Shown here: one piece after another, positions 50,521 to 60,261 of the stretch | Position numbering within the stretch: position 1 is the stretch's first letter | How the letters are laid out: each line of letters starts with the position of its first letter | Source: Pantoea sp. IMH | GTDB taxonomy: Bacteria > Pseudomonadota > Gammaproteobacteria > Enterobacterales > Enterobacteriaceae | Length of the DNA: 64,000 bases | Reading direction: 5' to 3' | NCBI RefSeq assembly: GCF_000599885.1 | Contig: NZ_JFGT01000004.1 | Span: forward strand, 124,001 to 188,000 | The notes under the pieces: generated by a model | Database searches by the model: none | What the model saw: only the letters and a program-made list of their open reading frames with translations | What the model was told of the DNA's origin: nothing | Made by a program: the position numbers and the translations under genes

Positions 50521-50952
50521 TTATTTGCCGCGTACCAGCGGCAGGTTTTCACCACTCCAGCCGGCTACGCCATCTTTCAGCACGTAAACCTTCTCGAAAC
50601 CGGCGGCGTTTAACTGCGTCGCCGGCTCAGTAGCGGAAGTGCCGTTAGCGCACACCACGATGATCGGCTGCGCTTTATGTTTTTCCAGCTCGCCAAAGCT
50701 GCCTTTTTTAATGTCGGCAGCCAGCACGTTAACAGCGTTCGAAATGTGGCCTTTACGGTAGTCATCGCGTCCACGCACGTCGACAACAACGGCTTCTTCT
50801 TTATTGATTAAGCGTGTGGCTTCGCCACGAGTGACCGTTTTTACCTTGGAGAACATGCCCTTAACGGTGGTCACGATCACCAAAACCAGCAGGACAACCC
50901 ACGCCAGACTCAGAATGGTATGGTTGCCTGCGAACTGCATAATATCTTGCAT
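50521..50952 (-). CDS. yibN: Rhodanese-like membrane protein YibN
   Basis: 143 residues. One N-terminal transmembrane helix (about 13-30), then a rhodanese domain with [15 protein letters not shown] and the loop [13 protein letters not shown]101 sits where the sulfurtransferase cysteine is expected; E. coli YibN, as I recall it, has no Cys at that site. E. coli YibN interacts with YidC and secretion factors. ATG at 50952 matches the family start (MQDIMQF); an upstream start four codons earlier is also open. Confidence 0.93.
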   Translation of the reverse strand: MQDIMQFAGNHTILSLAWVVLLVLVIVTTVKGMFSKVKTVTRGEATRLINKEEAVVVDVRGRDDYRKGHISNAVNVLAADIKKGSFGELEKHKAQPIIVVCANGTSATEPATQLNAAGFEKVYVLKDGVAGWSGENLPLVRGK

Positions 50953-51279
50953 GAGGGGTAACAACTCCCGAAAGGGTTAATAAGCGAAAACAAGGCTTCT
51001 GAGTATACCTGCCAGTGCAGGCATGTACAGATGTGAAGCCCTCAGAGTAACGTTTTCTGGGGCTGAACCTCAAAAAAATGGGCCTTACGTTCACCTCGTC
51101 TCTGCGCCGCCGGTTAACAGCCCGCTGGAGTGGTTAATTGTTACACAACAGGCCGCTCCTTTGCGCTATTCTGCCAGAGCGGAGAAAGCCGCGGCGCTGG
51201 GCGCTGTCACTGCTGGAAACGCAAAACCGCCCATAGATCGCTGGTAAGCCGCTGTTCATCGTGGAATAATCCTTCTCCT
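50953..51279. other. yibN-envC intergenic region; site where gpmI lies in E. coli
   Basis: About 330 bases without a supportable gene. In E. coli gpmI (cofactor-independent phosphoglycerate mutase) is found between yibN and envC; none of its coding sequence is present here. A possible envC promoter lies near 51135-51170 (TTGTTACACAA, then GCTATTCT). Nothing else recognised. Confidence 0.55.
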
Positions 51280-52587
51280 ATGAGGGAAAAAGCGACAGTT
51301 TCATATCAACGAACCCAGGGTAACGGATCGGCCACAGGCGTTCTGTTCCCTTCCCGTGCGTTCACCCTGTCCGCCTGCATGCTTTGCGCAGGCCTGCTGC
51401 TGCTGCCCGCTGTCAGCTGTGCCGCGAATGATAATAAATCTGCGCTCACCTCGCTTCAGCAGGATATTGCCGATAAAGAGAAGCGTGTCCTGCAACAGAA
51501 GCAGCAGCGCAGCAAGCTGCTCGACCAGCTTCAGAGTCAGGAAAAGATCATCGCCCAGGCCAGCCGGCAGCTACGTGAAACGCAACGTACCCTCAGCAGC
51601 CTCAATAACGATATCGCCAGCCTTACCGCCTCGATCGGCAAACTGCAAACGCAGCAGGATCAGCAGGAAAAAATGCTGGCAGAACAGCTCGATGCGGCGT
51701 TCCGCCAGGGCCAGCATAGCGGCGTCCAGCTTATTCTCAGCGGAGAAGAGAGCCAGCGCAGCGAACGCATCCTCGCCTATTTTGGTTATCTGAATGACGC
51801 CCGCCAGCACTCTATCGATGACCTGAAAAAGACCCGCAGCGATCTCACCCAGCAAAAAGCGACGCTGGTGGATAAGCAGGCCCAGCAAAAAATGCTGGTC
51901 GCTCAGCAGCAAACCCAGCAGAAAAAACTGGAAGGAGCGCGGGTCGCAAGGAAGAAAACCCTCACCACGCTGGAATCTGCGCTGGAGAAAGAACAGGCGC
52001 AGCTGGTTGAAATGCGTCAGAACGAGAGCCGCCTGCGCGATAAAATTGCTAAAGCGGAACGGGAAGCGCGCGCCAGAGCGGAACGGGAAGCACGTGAAGC
52101 CGAGCAGGTTCGTCAGCGCCAGGCGAAAGCGAAAAGCAAAGGCACCACCTATAAGCCAACGGAAAGCGAGCGTTCGCTTATGTCCCGGACCGGTGGTCTG
52201 GGGCGTCCCGGTGGCCAGGCGTACTGGCCAGTACGTGGCAACATCTCACACCGCTTCGGTGAAAAAATGCAGGGCGAGCTTCGCTGGAAAGGACTGGTCA
52301 TCGACGCGCCTGAAGGCAGAGAAGTTAAAGCGATTGCCGACGGCCGCGTGTTGATGGCTGACTGGCTACAGGGCTACGGTCTGGTCGTGGTCATCGAGCA
52401 CGGCAAAGGGGATATGAGCCTCTATGGCTATAACCAAAGTGCGCTGGTGAGCGTGGGAACCCAGGTTAAGGCAGGCGAGCCTGTCGCGCTGGTGGGTACC
52501 AGCGGCGGCCAGGGCGCTCCTTCACTCTATTTTGAAATCCGACGCCAGGGACAGGCCGTCAACCCACTCCCGTGGTTAGGAAAATAA
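51280..52587 (+). CDS. envC: Murein hydrolase activator EnvC
   Basis: Periplasmic activator of the septal amidases AmiA and AmiB, recruited by FtsEX. The start at 51280 (MREKATVSYQ) gives 435 residues with a signal peptide (AFTLSACMLCAGLLLLPAVSCA). Long coiled coil (about 50-290, Gln/Lys/Glu-rich), then a degenerate LytM domain from about residue 320 (WPVRGNISHRFGEKMQGELRWKG) that lacks the zinc ligands, as known for EnvC. Ribosome site is weak, so the exact start is uncertain. yibQ follows after three bases. Confidence 0.94.
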   Translation: MREKATVSYQRTQGNGSATGVLFPSRAFTLSACMLCAGLLLLPAVSCAANDNKSALTSLQQDIADKEKRVLQQKQQRSKLLDQLQSQEKIIAQASRQLRETQRTLSSLNNDIASLTASIGKLQTQQDQQEKMLAEQLDAAFRQGQHSGVQLILSGEESQRSERILAYFGYLNDARQHSIDDLKKTRSDLTQQKATLVDKQAQQKMLVAQQQTQQKKLEGARVARKKTLTTLESALEKEQAQLVEMRQNESRLRDKIAKAEREARARAEREAREAEQVRQRQAKAKSKGTTYKPTESERSLMSRTGGLGRPGGQAYWPVRGNISHRFGEKMQGELRWKGLVIDAPEGREVKAIADGRVLMADWLQGYGLVVVIEHGKGDMSLYGYNQSALVSVGTQVKAGEPVALVGTSGGQGAPSLYFEIRRQGQAVNPLPWLGK

Positions 52588-52590
52588 CTT

Positions 52591-53526
52591 TTGTCATTAC
52601 TTCGCACACTTAGCGTTACGCTTGCCGGCCTGTTGCTGACCAGCACCGCCTGGGCGGGAAAACTCGCCATTGTCATTGACGATTTTGGTTACCGTCCGGC
52701 GCAGGAGAATCAGATTCTGCAAATGCCCACCGCGATCTCTGTCGCCGTTCTGCCCAATGCGCCCCACGCCCGTGAAATGGCGACAAAAGCTCACCAGCGC
52801 GGTCATGAGGTGCTGATTCATTTACCGATGGCGCCGCTCAGCAAACAGCCGCTGGAGAAAGACACGCTCTTCCCGGATATGTCCAGCGCCGAAATTACCC
52901 GCATCATTCAGAAAGCGGTCGCCGACGTGCCTTATGCGGTCGGGCTGAACAACCATATGGGCAGCGCAATGACTTCCAGCCTGCCCGGCATGCAAAAAGT
53001 GATGCAGGTTCTTAACCACTATAATTTTTACTTTCTGGACAGCATGACAATTGGCAACAGCCAGTCCACCCGTGCGGCGGCGGGTACCAGTGTGAAAGTG
53101 ATTAAGCGCCGCGTCTTTCTTGACGATACGCAGAACGAAGCCGATATTCGCAAGCAGTTCAGCCGCGCGGTCCGCCTGGCGCAGCGGAATGGCTCGGCAA
53201 TTGCTATCGGGCATCCTCACCCCACGACGGTGCGCGTATTGCAACAAATGCTGCCCACGCTGCCCGCCGATATTACCCTGGTGCGTCCGAGCGAGTTGCT
53301 GAACGAACCGCAGAACAGCACCATCAGGCCGCCCGCGCCGGTCACAAAACCCGTTCCACCGCGTAATCCTTTCCGGGGCGTGAAGAGTTGTCCGGTCAAA
53401 CCGGAACCTGTTCCCACCAGCCGTGCGATGGCAGCGATTGCTGAAAGCATTGCCGACAGTCAGGGGATGCAGTATATAAAAACCTATTTTTCGGGATTAA
53501 CGTTCGAGCCCGGAAAGACACCTTAA
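52591..53526 (+). CDS. yibQ: Divergent polysaccharide deacetylase family protein YibQ
   Basis: 311 residues. Starts at TTG with signal peptide SLLRTLSVTLAGLLLTSTAWA; mature KLAIVIDDFGYRPAQENQIL. IDDFG, LIHLPMAP, GLNNHMGSAMT and IAIGHPHPTT are the DUF610 motifs of a polysaccharide-deacetylase-like fold. The substrate is unknown; constant linkage to envC suggests a cell-wall role. AGGA of the envC 3' end serves as ribosome site. Confidence 0.92.
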   Translation: MSLLRTLSVTLAGLLLTSTAWAGKLAIVIDDFGYRPAQENQILQMPTAISVAVLPNAPHAREMATKAHQRGHEVLIHLPMAPLSKQPLEKDTLFPDMSSAEITRIIQKAVADVPYAVGLNNHMGSAMTSSLPGMQKVMQVLNHYNFYFLDSMTIGNSQSTRAAAGTSVKVIKRRVFLDDTQNEADIRKQFSRAVRLAQRNGSAIAIGHPHPTTVRVLQQMLPTLPADITLVRPSELLNEPQNSTIRPPAPVTKPVPPRNPFRGVKSCPVKPEPVPTSRAMAAIAESIADSQGMQYIKTYFSGLTFEPGKTP

Positions 53527-53593
53527 ATTTCTCAGACGCCTTTCCGGAGTCCTTTTCGGGAAGGGCCGGGCTGACGGCGACGGATGCGGCGTG

Positions 53594-54829
53594 ATGGATC
53601 AACAGCGTAAAAAAATTCTCTTACTCGACACCGGCAACGAATGGGGCGGTGGCACCAACAGCATGCTGGAGCTGCTGAAGCGCATCGACCGGAGCCAGTT
53701 CGATATCCACTGCTGTTTTTATCATAATTATACCCGTGGCGAAGGCGACACGATCGGACAAGTGCTGGAGGCGCTGGGCTTCCCCATCATCTTTATCCCG
53801 CAACGCAAACAGCCCCGCTGGGCTAAAGTGTCCAAAGAGCTGCTGCGGTCGCTGGTCTTTTTCAGCCGTACACTGCGTCTCAGCGTTACCCGGCGCATTG
53901 ATGCGCTCTGGCGCATCCGCCCTAATGCCAGCAGGATTAAAGCGATCCTGGCATCACAGCAGTTTGACGTGCTCTATATGAATAACCAGCCCGGCTCAAA
54001 TGCGGAAGGTTACCTTGCCGCCGAAACGCTGCCCGTCACGCTTATTCAGCACTGTCGCATTGAGCCGGTTCTCAGCAGTGAGCTGGTGTCGATGGTGAAC
54101 CGGCGCATTGATGCGGTGATCGCAGTATCGAACGGCGTACGGGATAAACTGGTGAAAAGCGGCGTTGCGCCGGAAAAATGCTTTACGGTATTTAACGCCA
54201 TTGATATCTGGCAACCTCTTCCTGAACGCCTTGCGATGCGCCGCCAGCTATTGGGGATTGATGATGATACCTTTGTGTTTGGCAGTATTGGTTCGCTCAG
54301 TCCCCGCAAATCGAATCATCATATTTTGACGGCGCTGGAAAAATTTGCCGACGCTTTCCCGACGGCCCGCTGGAAGATGGTGATACTGGGAGAAGGCCCT
54401 GAACTCGCATCGCTGCAACGCCAGGCGAAACAAGCCGGTATTGAGGATCGCGTAATATTCACCGGTTTTCGTAACAATGCGCTGGAGTACCTTGCCGCTT
54501 TTGACGTCTTTATTCTGGCCTCAAAAAGTGAAGGCTTACCCCGTGTCGTGCTGGAGGCGATGCTGCTGAAAACGGCGGTAATAGGTTCCCGCGTAACCGG
54601 GACGGCTGAGCTGATCGAACACAACAAAACCGGCCTGCTGTTCGACTATGGTGATACGCAGGCGTTGTTTGAACAGATGAAAACGCTCTGGCTTGATGCC
54701 GGTAAACGCACCGAGCTTCTCCAGCAGGCCAACGCCAGCGTCAGACAACACTACGCCATTGAGCATTATGTCGCTGGCGTGGAACTCATTTTAAAAAATG
54801 CGGCTCATGGAAAACCTTCGCATGTTTGA
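53594..54829 (+). CDS. Glycosyltransferase family 4 protein
   Basis: 411 residues, GT-B fold. DTGNEWGGGTNSMLELLKR is an N-terminal donor-domain loop; VFGSIGSLSPRKSNHHILTALEKF begins the C-terminal domain, and SEGLPRVVLEAMLLKTAVIGSRVTGTAELI is the EX7E-type retaining site. Acceptor unknown. A GTG directly precedes the ATG. It occupies the yibQ-tdh interval, where E. coli has the unrelated yibD (family 2). Confidence 0.85.
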   Translation: MDQQRKKILLLDTGNEWGGGTNSMLELLKRIDRSQFDIHCCFYHNYTRGEGDTIGQVLEALGFPIIFIPQRKQPRWAKVSKELLRSLVFFSRTLRLSVTRRIDALWRIRPNASRIKAILASQQFDVLYMNNQPGSNAEGYLAAETLPVTLIQHCRIEPVLSSELVSMVNRRIDAVIAVSNGVRDKLVKSGVAPEKCFTVFNAIDIWQPLPERLAMRRQLLGIDDDTFVFGSIGSLSPRKSNHHILTALEKFADAFPTARWKMVILGEGPELASLQRQAKQAGIEDRVIFTGFRNNALEYLAAFDVFILASKSEGLPRVVLEAMLLKTAVIGSRVTGTAELIEHNKTGLLFDYGDTQALFEQMKTLWLDAGKRTELLQQANASVRQHYAIEHYVAGVELILKNAAHGKPSHV

Positions 54830-55730
54830 ATTTCTGAATGCTCAGTACCGACATATCCGCGCCCGCCATAATATTTCCTACCAGAACAGAGAAGTTCAGG
54901 GGAATGTGCCGGTGACGTCCATTGTGATCCCCTGTACCGGCGTGGATTTTATTGAAGAAGCGACGCTCAGCGCGCTGTTTGCCGCCCGCTTTGCCCCCGA
55001 CGCGGAAGAAATTGTGATTGTCAGCGACAGACCTGCCGCCGAGTTTGGTGAGCTACCGGCAAAAACGCGCGTCGTCAACCTGGCGGTGCCGTCGCGTGAA
55101 GAGAGCTATCGCTATAAGCAGATTTACCGCAGCCGCCTGATTAAGCTTCAGGCGCCGTTGCAGGCGAAAACGGAAGGAATTCTGATGATCGATTCCGACC
55201 TGAATCTGCTGCAAATGCCGCAAATTCATATGCATGATGGTCATATTTACTCCAGCTTCCGTCAGGGAAAAATGATCGCCAAGCTGATGAAGGCGCCAGA
55301 GCAGAATCGTCCGGCCTACTACCGCAACAGCGTACGACCCTATATCGTCGATCACGTTAACGGTGCCTTTCTGGCCGCGACGCGCCAGACCTGGCAGCGT
55401 ATCTGCCCGCTGTGGCTGACGCTGTTTCAGGATACCTGGGAGCTGATGGACGACTCCCAGCCGCCAACCGACCAGCTGCCGCTGGCTGCGCTGCTGGATT
55501 TGCTGGATATCAAAACGGTTAATCTCGGCGACTGGATGAACTGGCCGGTGTCGAAGAAAATCGGTGGCAGCGCCGCCGTTATCCCGAAAGAGGTAGTGGG
55601 CGCGCACGGCGGTTTCCCGCTGACGGAGTGGCAGAAATACCTTACCTCGCCCGATACGCCGCTGACCTTCAAAGGCCAGGACTATACCCGGAAAGTTCGC
55701 TATCTGACGGATGCGGAAAAAGAGAAGTAA
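54822..55730 (+). CDS. Uncharacterised GT-A-like glycosyltransferase
   Basis: 302 residues from the ATG at 54822, which overlaps the previous stop by eight bases (ATGTTTGA); starts at 54798 or 54807 are also open. VTSIVIPCTGVDFIEEATL and VSDRP resemble a GT-A nucleotide fold, and GILMIDSDLNLLQMP carries a DxD metal motif. VDHVNGAFLAATRQTW resembles later GT-A elements. I do not know the family. Coupling to the preceding glycosyltransferase suggests the same surface glycan. Confidence 0.65.
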   Translation: MFEFLNAQYRHIRARHNISYQNREVQGNVPVTSIVIPCTGVDFIEEATLSALFAARFAPDAEEIVIVSDRPAAEFGELPAKTRVVNLAVPSREESYRYKQIYRSRLIKLQAPLQAKTEGILMIDSDLNLLQMPQIHMHDGHIYSSFRQGKMIAKLMKAPEQNRPAYYRNSVRPYIVDHVNGAFLAATRQTWQRICPLWLTLFQDTWELMDDSQPPTDQLPLAALLDLLDIKTVNLGDWMNWPVSKKIGGSAAVIPKEVVGAHGGFPLTEWQKYLTSPDTPLTFKGQDYTRKVRYLTDAEKEK

Positions 55731-55744
55731 GCGGGATAAAGTGA

Positions 55745-55772
55745 GCGATGGCTGCGGACAGGCAGTCATCGC
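55745..55772. terminator. Hairpin between the GT-A-like gene and tdh
   Basis: GCGATGGCTGC and GCAGTCATCGC pair at 10 of 11 positions around GGACAG, between convergent genes. No T-run beyond CCCTT. Confidence 0.55.
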
Positions 55773-55782
55773 CCTTCAGCAC

Positions 55783-56811
55783 TCAGTCCCAGTTCAGAAT
55801 CACTTTACCGGACTGCCCTGACCGCATCTGATCGAATCCCTGCTGAAAATCGTCAATCCCGAAGCGGTGAGTGATAATCGGCGTGAGATCCAGGCCAGAC
55901 TGGATTAGCGCCGCCATTTTGTACCAGGTTTCAAACATCTCGCGGCCATAAATCCCTTTAATAAACAGGCCCTTGAAAATAACCTGATTCCAGTCAATCG
56001 ACATCTCCGAAGGCGGGATCCCCAGCAGCGCAATGCGGCCGCCGTGGTTCATCACGCTGAGCAGGCTGCGGAATCCGGCTGGCGCGCCTGACATCTCAAG
56101 CCCGACGTCAAACCCTTCGCTCATCCCTAACTCACGCATCACATCTTCCAGCTTTTCATGGCTGACGTTCACTGCACGCGTAACGCCCATCTTGCGCGCC
56201 AGATCAAGACGATAGTCGTTAACGTCCGTGATAACGACATGACGGGCGCCGACATGACGGCAGACGGCGGCGGCCATAATCCCGATGGGCCCCGCGCCGC
56301 ATATCAGCACATCCTCTCCAACAAGATCAAAGGAAAGCGCGGTATGGACGGCATTACCGAATGGATCGAAGATAGCCGCCAGCTCATCGGAAATATTGTC
56401 GGGAATACGAAAGGCATTGAATGCCGGGATCACCAGATATTCGGCGAAACAGCCCTGACGGTTTACCCCCACGCCGATTGCGTTACGGCAAAGATGCGTA
56501 CGTCCTGCACGGCAGTTACGGCAATGTCCGCAGGTGATATGACCCTCACCGGAAACGCGATCGCCAATGCTGAACCCTTTTACCTCCTGCCCGACAGCAA
56601 CCACTTCGCCCACATATTCATGACCGACGATCATCGGCACGGGTATGGTTTTTTGTGACCATTCATCCCAGTTATAGATATGCACATCCGTACCACAAAT
56701 GGCGGTTTTGCGGATTTTAATCAGCAGATCATTATGTCCCGGCTCAGGCACTGGCGCGTCATTAACCATCCAGATGCCTTCTTTCGCATGCAGTTTTGCT
56801 AAGCCCTTCAT
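55783..56811 (-). CDS. tdh: L-threonine 3-dehydrogenase
   Basis: Zinc- and NAD-dependent oxidation of threonine to 2-amino-3-ketobutyrate. 342 residues. [13 protein letters not shown] and GHEYVGEV hold the catalytic zinc ligands; [15 protein letters not shown] binds the structural zinc; [14 protein letters not shown] is the NAD loop. The ATG overlaps the kbl stop by one base (TGATG), so the two are translationally coupled. Overlap and order match the E. coli kbl-tdh operon. Confidence 0.97.
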   Translation of the reverse strand: MKGLAKLHAKEGIWMVNDAPVPEPGHNDLLIKIRKTAICGTDVHIYNWDEWSQKTIPVPMIVGHEYVGEVVAVGQEVKGFSIGDRVSGEGHITCGHCRNCRAGRTHLCRNAIGVGVNRQGCFAEYLVIPAFNAFRIPDNISDELAAIFDPFGNAVHTALSFDLVGEDVLICGAGPIGIMAAAVCRHVGARHVVITDVNDYRLDLARKMGVTRAVNVSHEKLEDVMRELGMSEGFDVGLEMSGAPAGFRSLLSVMNHGGRIALLGIPPSEMSIDWNQVIFKGLFIKGIYGREMFETWYKMAALIQSGLDLTPIITHRFGIDDFQQGFDQMRSGQSGKVILNWD

Positions 56812-58019
56812 CACATCTCCTCTCCGGCAATAACACCAAGTTGCTGACCAATTCGGGTAAAGGCCTCCACCGCCCGTACCAGCTGCTGCTGGCTGTGGTT
56901 TGCGGAGATTTGCGTCCGGATGCGCGCCTGACCCTGCGGCACGACCGGGTAAAAGAAGCCGGTGACATAAATGCCTTCAGCCTGCAAACGTCGTGAAAAT
57001 TCCTGAGCCAGCTTTGCATCGCCTAACATCACCGGGATAATGGCGTGATCGGCGCCAGCCAGCGTAAAGCCAGCTTTAGTCATTTCCGTCCTGAAGAAAG
57101 CCACGTTGTCCCACAGCCGCTGGCGAAGGCCATCCCCTTCCATCAGCATATCGAGCACTTGCAAGGAGGCTGTCACGATGGCCGGTGCCAGGGAGTTAGA
57201 AAAAAGATAGGGCCGTGACCGTTGGCGAAGCCACTCCACCACCTCTTTGCGCGCCGCCGTGTAGCCACCGGAAGCGCCGCCCAGCGCTTTACCGAGCGTG
57301 CCGGTAATAATGTCCACGCGCCCCATCACGTCACAGTATTCATGCGTACCGCGGCCCCCCGCGCCGACGAAGCCGACGGCGTGTGAGTCATCCACCATCA
57401 CCAGCGCGTCGAAGCGGTCAGCCAGATCGCAGATGCCTTTCAGATTAGCGATAACGCCATCCATGGAAAACACACCATCGGTGGCGATCATAATATGCCG
57501 CGCGCCCGCGCTTTTCGCTTCGGTAAGCCGCGCTTCCAGCTCAGTCATATCGTTATTGGCATAGCGATAGCGCTTCGCCTTGCACAGCCTGACGCCATCA
57601 ATGATCGATGCATGGTTAAGCGCGTCGGAGATCACCGCGTCCTCAGGGCCGAGCAGCGTTTCAAACAATCCGCCGTTTGCATCAAAACAGGAGGAGTAGA
57701 GAATGGCGTCCTCCATTCCCAGGAAGGTCGCCAGCCGGTTTTCCAGCGTTTTATGCGTCTCCTGCGTACCGCAGATAAAACGCACTGACGCCATGCCGAA
57801 ACCGTAACTGTCCAGCCCTTCTTTTGCCGCTGAAATCAGCGCGGGATGGTTCGCCAGCCCGAGGTAGTTATTGGCGCAGAAGTTTATCGCCTCTCCGCCA
57901 TCCTCCAGGGTCAGTTCGGCCTGCTGTGCGGAAGTAATGGGCCGTTCCACCTTAAACAATCCCTCGTCATGCAGGGCATTTAGCTGGGTTGAAAGCTGTT
58001 GATAGAAAGATGAGGGCAT
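56811..58019 (-). CDS. kbl: 2-amino-3-ketobutyrate coenzyme A ligase
   Basis: PLP enzyme splitting 2-amino-3-ketobutyrate with CoA into glycine and acetyl-CoA. 402 residues (E. coli 398). [45 protein letters not shown] and the PLP lysine in [13 protein letters not shown] are conserved. GGAGG precedes the ATG. Works with Tdh. Confidence 0.97.
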   Translation of the reverse strand: MPSSFYQQLSTQLNALHDEGLFKVERPITSAQQAELTLEDGGEAINFCANNYLGLANHPALISAAKEGLDSYGFGMASVRFICGTQETHKTLENRLATFLGMEDAILYSSCFDANGGLFETLLGPEDAVISDALNHASIIDGVRLCKAKRYRYANNDMTELEARLTEAKSAGARHIMIATDGVFSMDGVIANLKGICDLADRFDALVMVDDSHAVGFVGAGGRGTHEYCDVMGRVDIITGTLGKALGGASGGYTAARKEVVEWLRQRSRPYLFSNSLAPAIVTASLQVLDMLMEGDGLRQRLWDNVAFFRTEMTKAGFTLAGADHAIIPVMLGDAKLAQEFSRRLQAEGIYVTGFFYPVVPQGQARIRTQISANHSQQQLVRAVEAFTRIGQQLGVIAGEEM

Positions 58020-58250
58020 TTTTATCCTCCGAAAGGGGCTGAATAGCGGAACATCTTACTGAACGTAAGGTGAAGGAACGAGGAAGCCGATCGGGATGTG
58101 TGAGTTTCACAGCATAATTAGCGTCAGCGGATGGCATTCTCCGGCCGTTACGGCGTCATCTGGCTGTCTGCGTCGTGATGAGATGTTATGATAATAGCCA
58201 TTAGCGCGTGAGACGTTCCGTTTCACCCTCACTCTTTAAGGTTAAAGCTC

Positions 58251-59183
58251 ATGATTATCGTCACTGGCGGCGCGGGATTTATTGGCAGCAACATCATTAA
58301 GGCCCTGAATGATAAAGGCCATAAAGACATTCTGGTGGTGGACAACCTGAAAGATGGCACCAAATTCGCCAACCTGGTCGATCTGGATATTGCCGATTAT
58401 ATGGATAAGGAAGATTTCCAGATCGCCATTCTCGCCGATGAAGATTTTGGCGACGTGGAGGCGGTTTTCCATGAAGGTGCCTGCTCTTCCACCACCGAAT
58501 GGGACGGCAAGTATATGATGGATAACAACTATCAGTACTCCAAAGAGCTCCTTCACTACTGCCTTGATCATCAGATCCCCTTCCTCTACGCCTCTTCCGC
58601 CGCCACCTATGGCGGACGCAACGATAACTTTATCGAAGAGCGTCAGTACGAGGAGCCGCTGAACGTCTACGGCTATTCCAAAATGCTGTTTGACCACTAT
58701 GTGCGTGAAATCCTGCCGGAAGCGCAGTCGCAGATTTGTGGCTTCCGCTACTTTAACGTTTATGGCCCGCGTGAAGGCCATAAAGGCAGCATGGCGAGCG
58801 TCGCCTTCCATCTGAATACTCAGCTGACTAACGGCGAAAATCCAAAATTGTTTGAGGGCAGCGACGGCTTTAAGCGTGACTTCATCTACGTGGAAGATGT
58901 GGCTTCAGTTAATCTGTGGTTCTGGGAAAATGGCGTATCCGGCATCTTTAACTGCGGTACAGGCCGGGCGGAATCGTTCCAGGAAGTGGCGGATGCCGCG
59001 CTGAATTATCATCAGAAAGGTGAAATTGAGTACATCCCTTTCCCGGATAAGCTGAAAGGCCGCTATCAGGCTTACACGCTTGCCGATCTGACAAAACTCC
59101 GCGCGGCGGGCTACGATAAGCCGTTTAAAACCGTAGCTGAAGGGGTCGCTGACTATATGGCCTGGCTGAACCGCAAGGCATAA
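58251..59183 (+). CDS. hldD: ADP-L-glycero-D-manno-heptose 6-epimerase
   Basis: Makes the heptose donor of the lipopolysaccharide inner core. 310 residues, E. coli length. [18 protein letters not shown] is the NADP loop; the catalytic YxxxK is in [11 protein letters not shown], with SSAATYGG before it. Divergent from kbl; waaF follows after 16 bases, so it leads the core operon. Also called rfaD. Confidence 0.98.
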   Translation: MIIVTGGAGFIGSNIIKALNDKGHKDILVVDNLKDGTKFANLVDLDIADYMDKEDFQIAILADEDFGDVEAVFHEGACSSTTEWDGKYMMDNNYQYSKELLHYCLDHQIPFLYASSAATYGGRNDNFIEERQYEEPLNVYGYSKMLFDHYVREILPEAQSQICGFRYFNVYGPREGHKGSMASVAFHLNTQLTNGENPKLFEGSDGFKRDFIYVEDVASVNLWFWENGVSGIFNCGTGRAESFQEVADAALNYHQKGEIEYIPFPDKLKGRYQAYTLADLTKLRAAGYDKPFKTVAEGVADYMAWLNRKA

Positions 59184-59199
59184 CGGGACGGTACCGGCG

Positions 59200-60261
59200 A
59201 TGAAAATTCTGGTAATTGGCCCCTCCTGGGTCGGCGATATGATGATGTCGCAAAGCCTCTATCGCACGCTGAAGGCCATGCACCCGGAGGCCGTGATCGA
59301 TGTGATGGCGCCTGCGTGGTGCCGGCCGCTTCTTTCGCGGATGCCTGAGGTTAACGAAGCGCTGTCGATGCCGCTCGGCCATGGCGCGCTGGCGCTGGGC
59401 GAACGCCGGCGGCTGGGAAAAGCGCTGCGTCCGCAGAGGTACGATCGCGCCTATGTGTTGCCCAATTCGTTTAAGTCAGCGCTGGTCCCTTTTTTCGCCG
59501 CTATCCCGCACCGTACAGGCTGGCGGGGTGAAATGCGCTACGGTCTGCTGAATGATGTGCGGGTGCTGGATAAAGCAGCCTTTCCGCTGATGGTGGAACG
59601 CTATGTGGCGCTGGCTTATGACAAGGCACAGATCGCCCGCGCTGCCGATCTGCCACAGCCGCTGCTCTGGCCGAAACTCCAGGTGAGCGAGGCAGAGAAA
59701 ATGGCCACCGCCAGCGAATTTGGACTGGTGGCAGAGCGACCGCTGGTAGGGTTCTGTCCGGGTGCCGAGTTCGGCCCGGCCAAACGCTGGCCGCACTATC
59801 ACTACGCGGCGCTTGCGCAGAAGCTGATCGATGAAGGTTCGCAGATTGTCCTCTTTGGCTCCGCGAAAGATAAAGAAACCGGGGAGCAGATCCTGCAAAG
59901 CCTGCAGCCGCACTCGCGCGCGTACTGCCGCAATCTGGCCGGGGAAACCCAGCTTGAGCAGGCCGTGATCCTGCTGGCGCACTGTCGTGCAGTGATCAGT
60001 AATGACTCCGGGCTGATGCATATCGCCGCCGCGCTGGATCGTCCGCTGGTCGCGCTGTATGGGCCAAGCAGCCCGGACTTCACCCCGCCGCTTTCCGCTA
60101 AAGCCCGCGTGATCCGCCTGATTACCGGCTACCACAAAGTCCGTAAAGGGGATGCCGCAGAGGGGTATCATCAGAGCCTGATCGATATCACGCCAGAACG
60201 CGTCATCGCTGAACTGGATTCCCTGCTGGAAAAAGACCGGGAGACTGAATGCAGGTCCTGA
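59200..60261 (+). CDS. waaF: ADP-heptose:LPS heptosyltransferase II
   Basis: Adds the second heptose of the inner core. 353 residues, GT9 family. MKILVIGPSWVGDMMMSQSLYRTLK is the acceptor-domain start; GFCPGAEFGPAKRWP and ISNDSGLMHIAAALDRPLVALYGPSSP form the ADP-heptose site. The stop overlaps the waaC start by 13 bases. Confidence 0.98.
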   Translation: MKILVIGPSWVGDMMMSQSLYRTLKAMHPEAVIDVMAPAWCRPLLSRMPEVNEALSMPLGHGALALGERRRLGKALRPQRYDRAYVLPNSFKSALVPFFAAIPHRTGWRGEMRYGLLNDVRVLDKAAFPLMVERYVALAYDKAQIARAADLPQPLLWPKLQVSEAEKMATASEFGLVAERPLVGFCPGAEFGPAKRWPHYHYAALAQKLIDEGSQIVLFGSAKDKETGEQILQSLQPHSRAYCRNLAGETQLEQAVILLAHCRAVISNDSGLMHIAAALDRPLVALYGPSSPDFTPPLSAKARVIRLITGYHKVRKGDAAEGYHQSLIDITPERVIAELDSLLEKDRETECRS

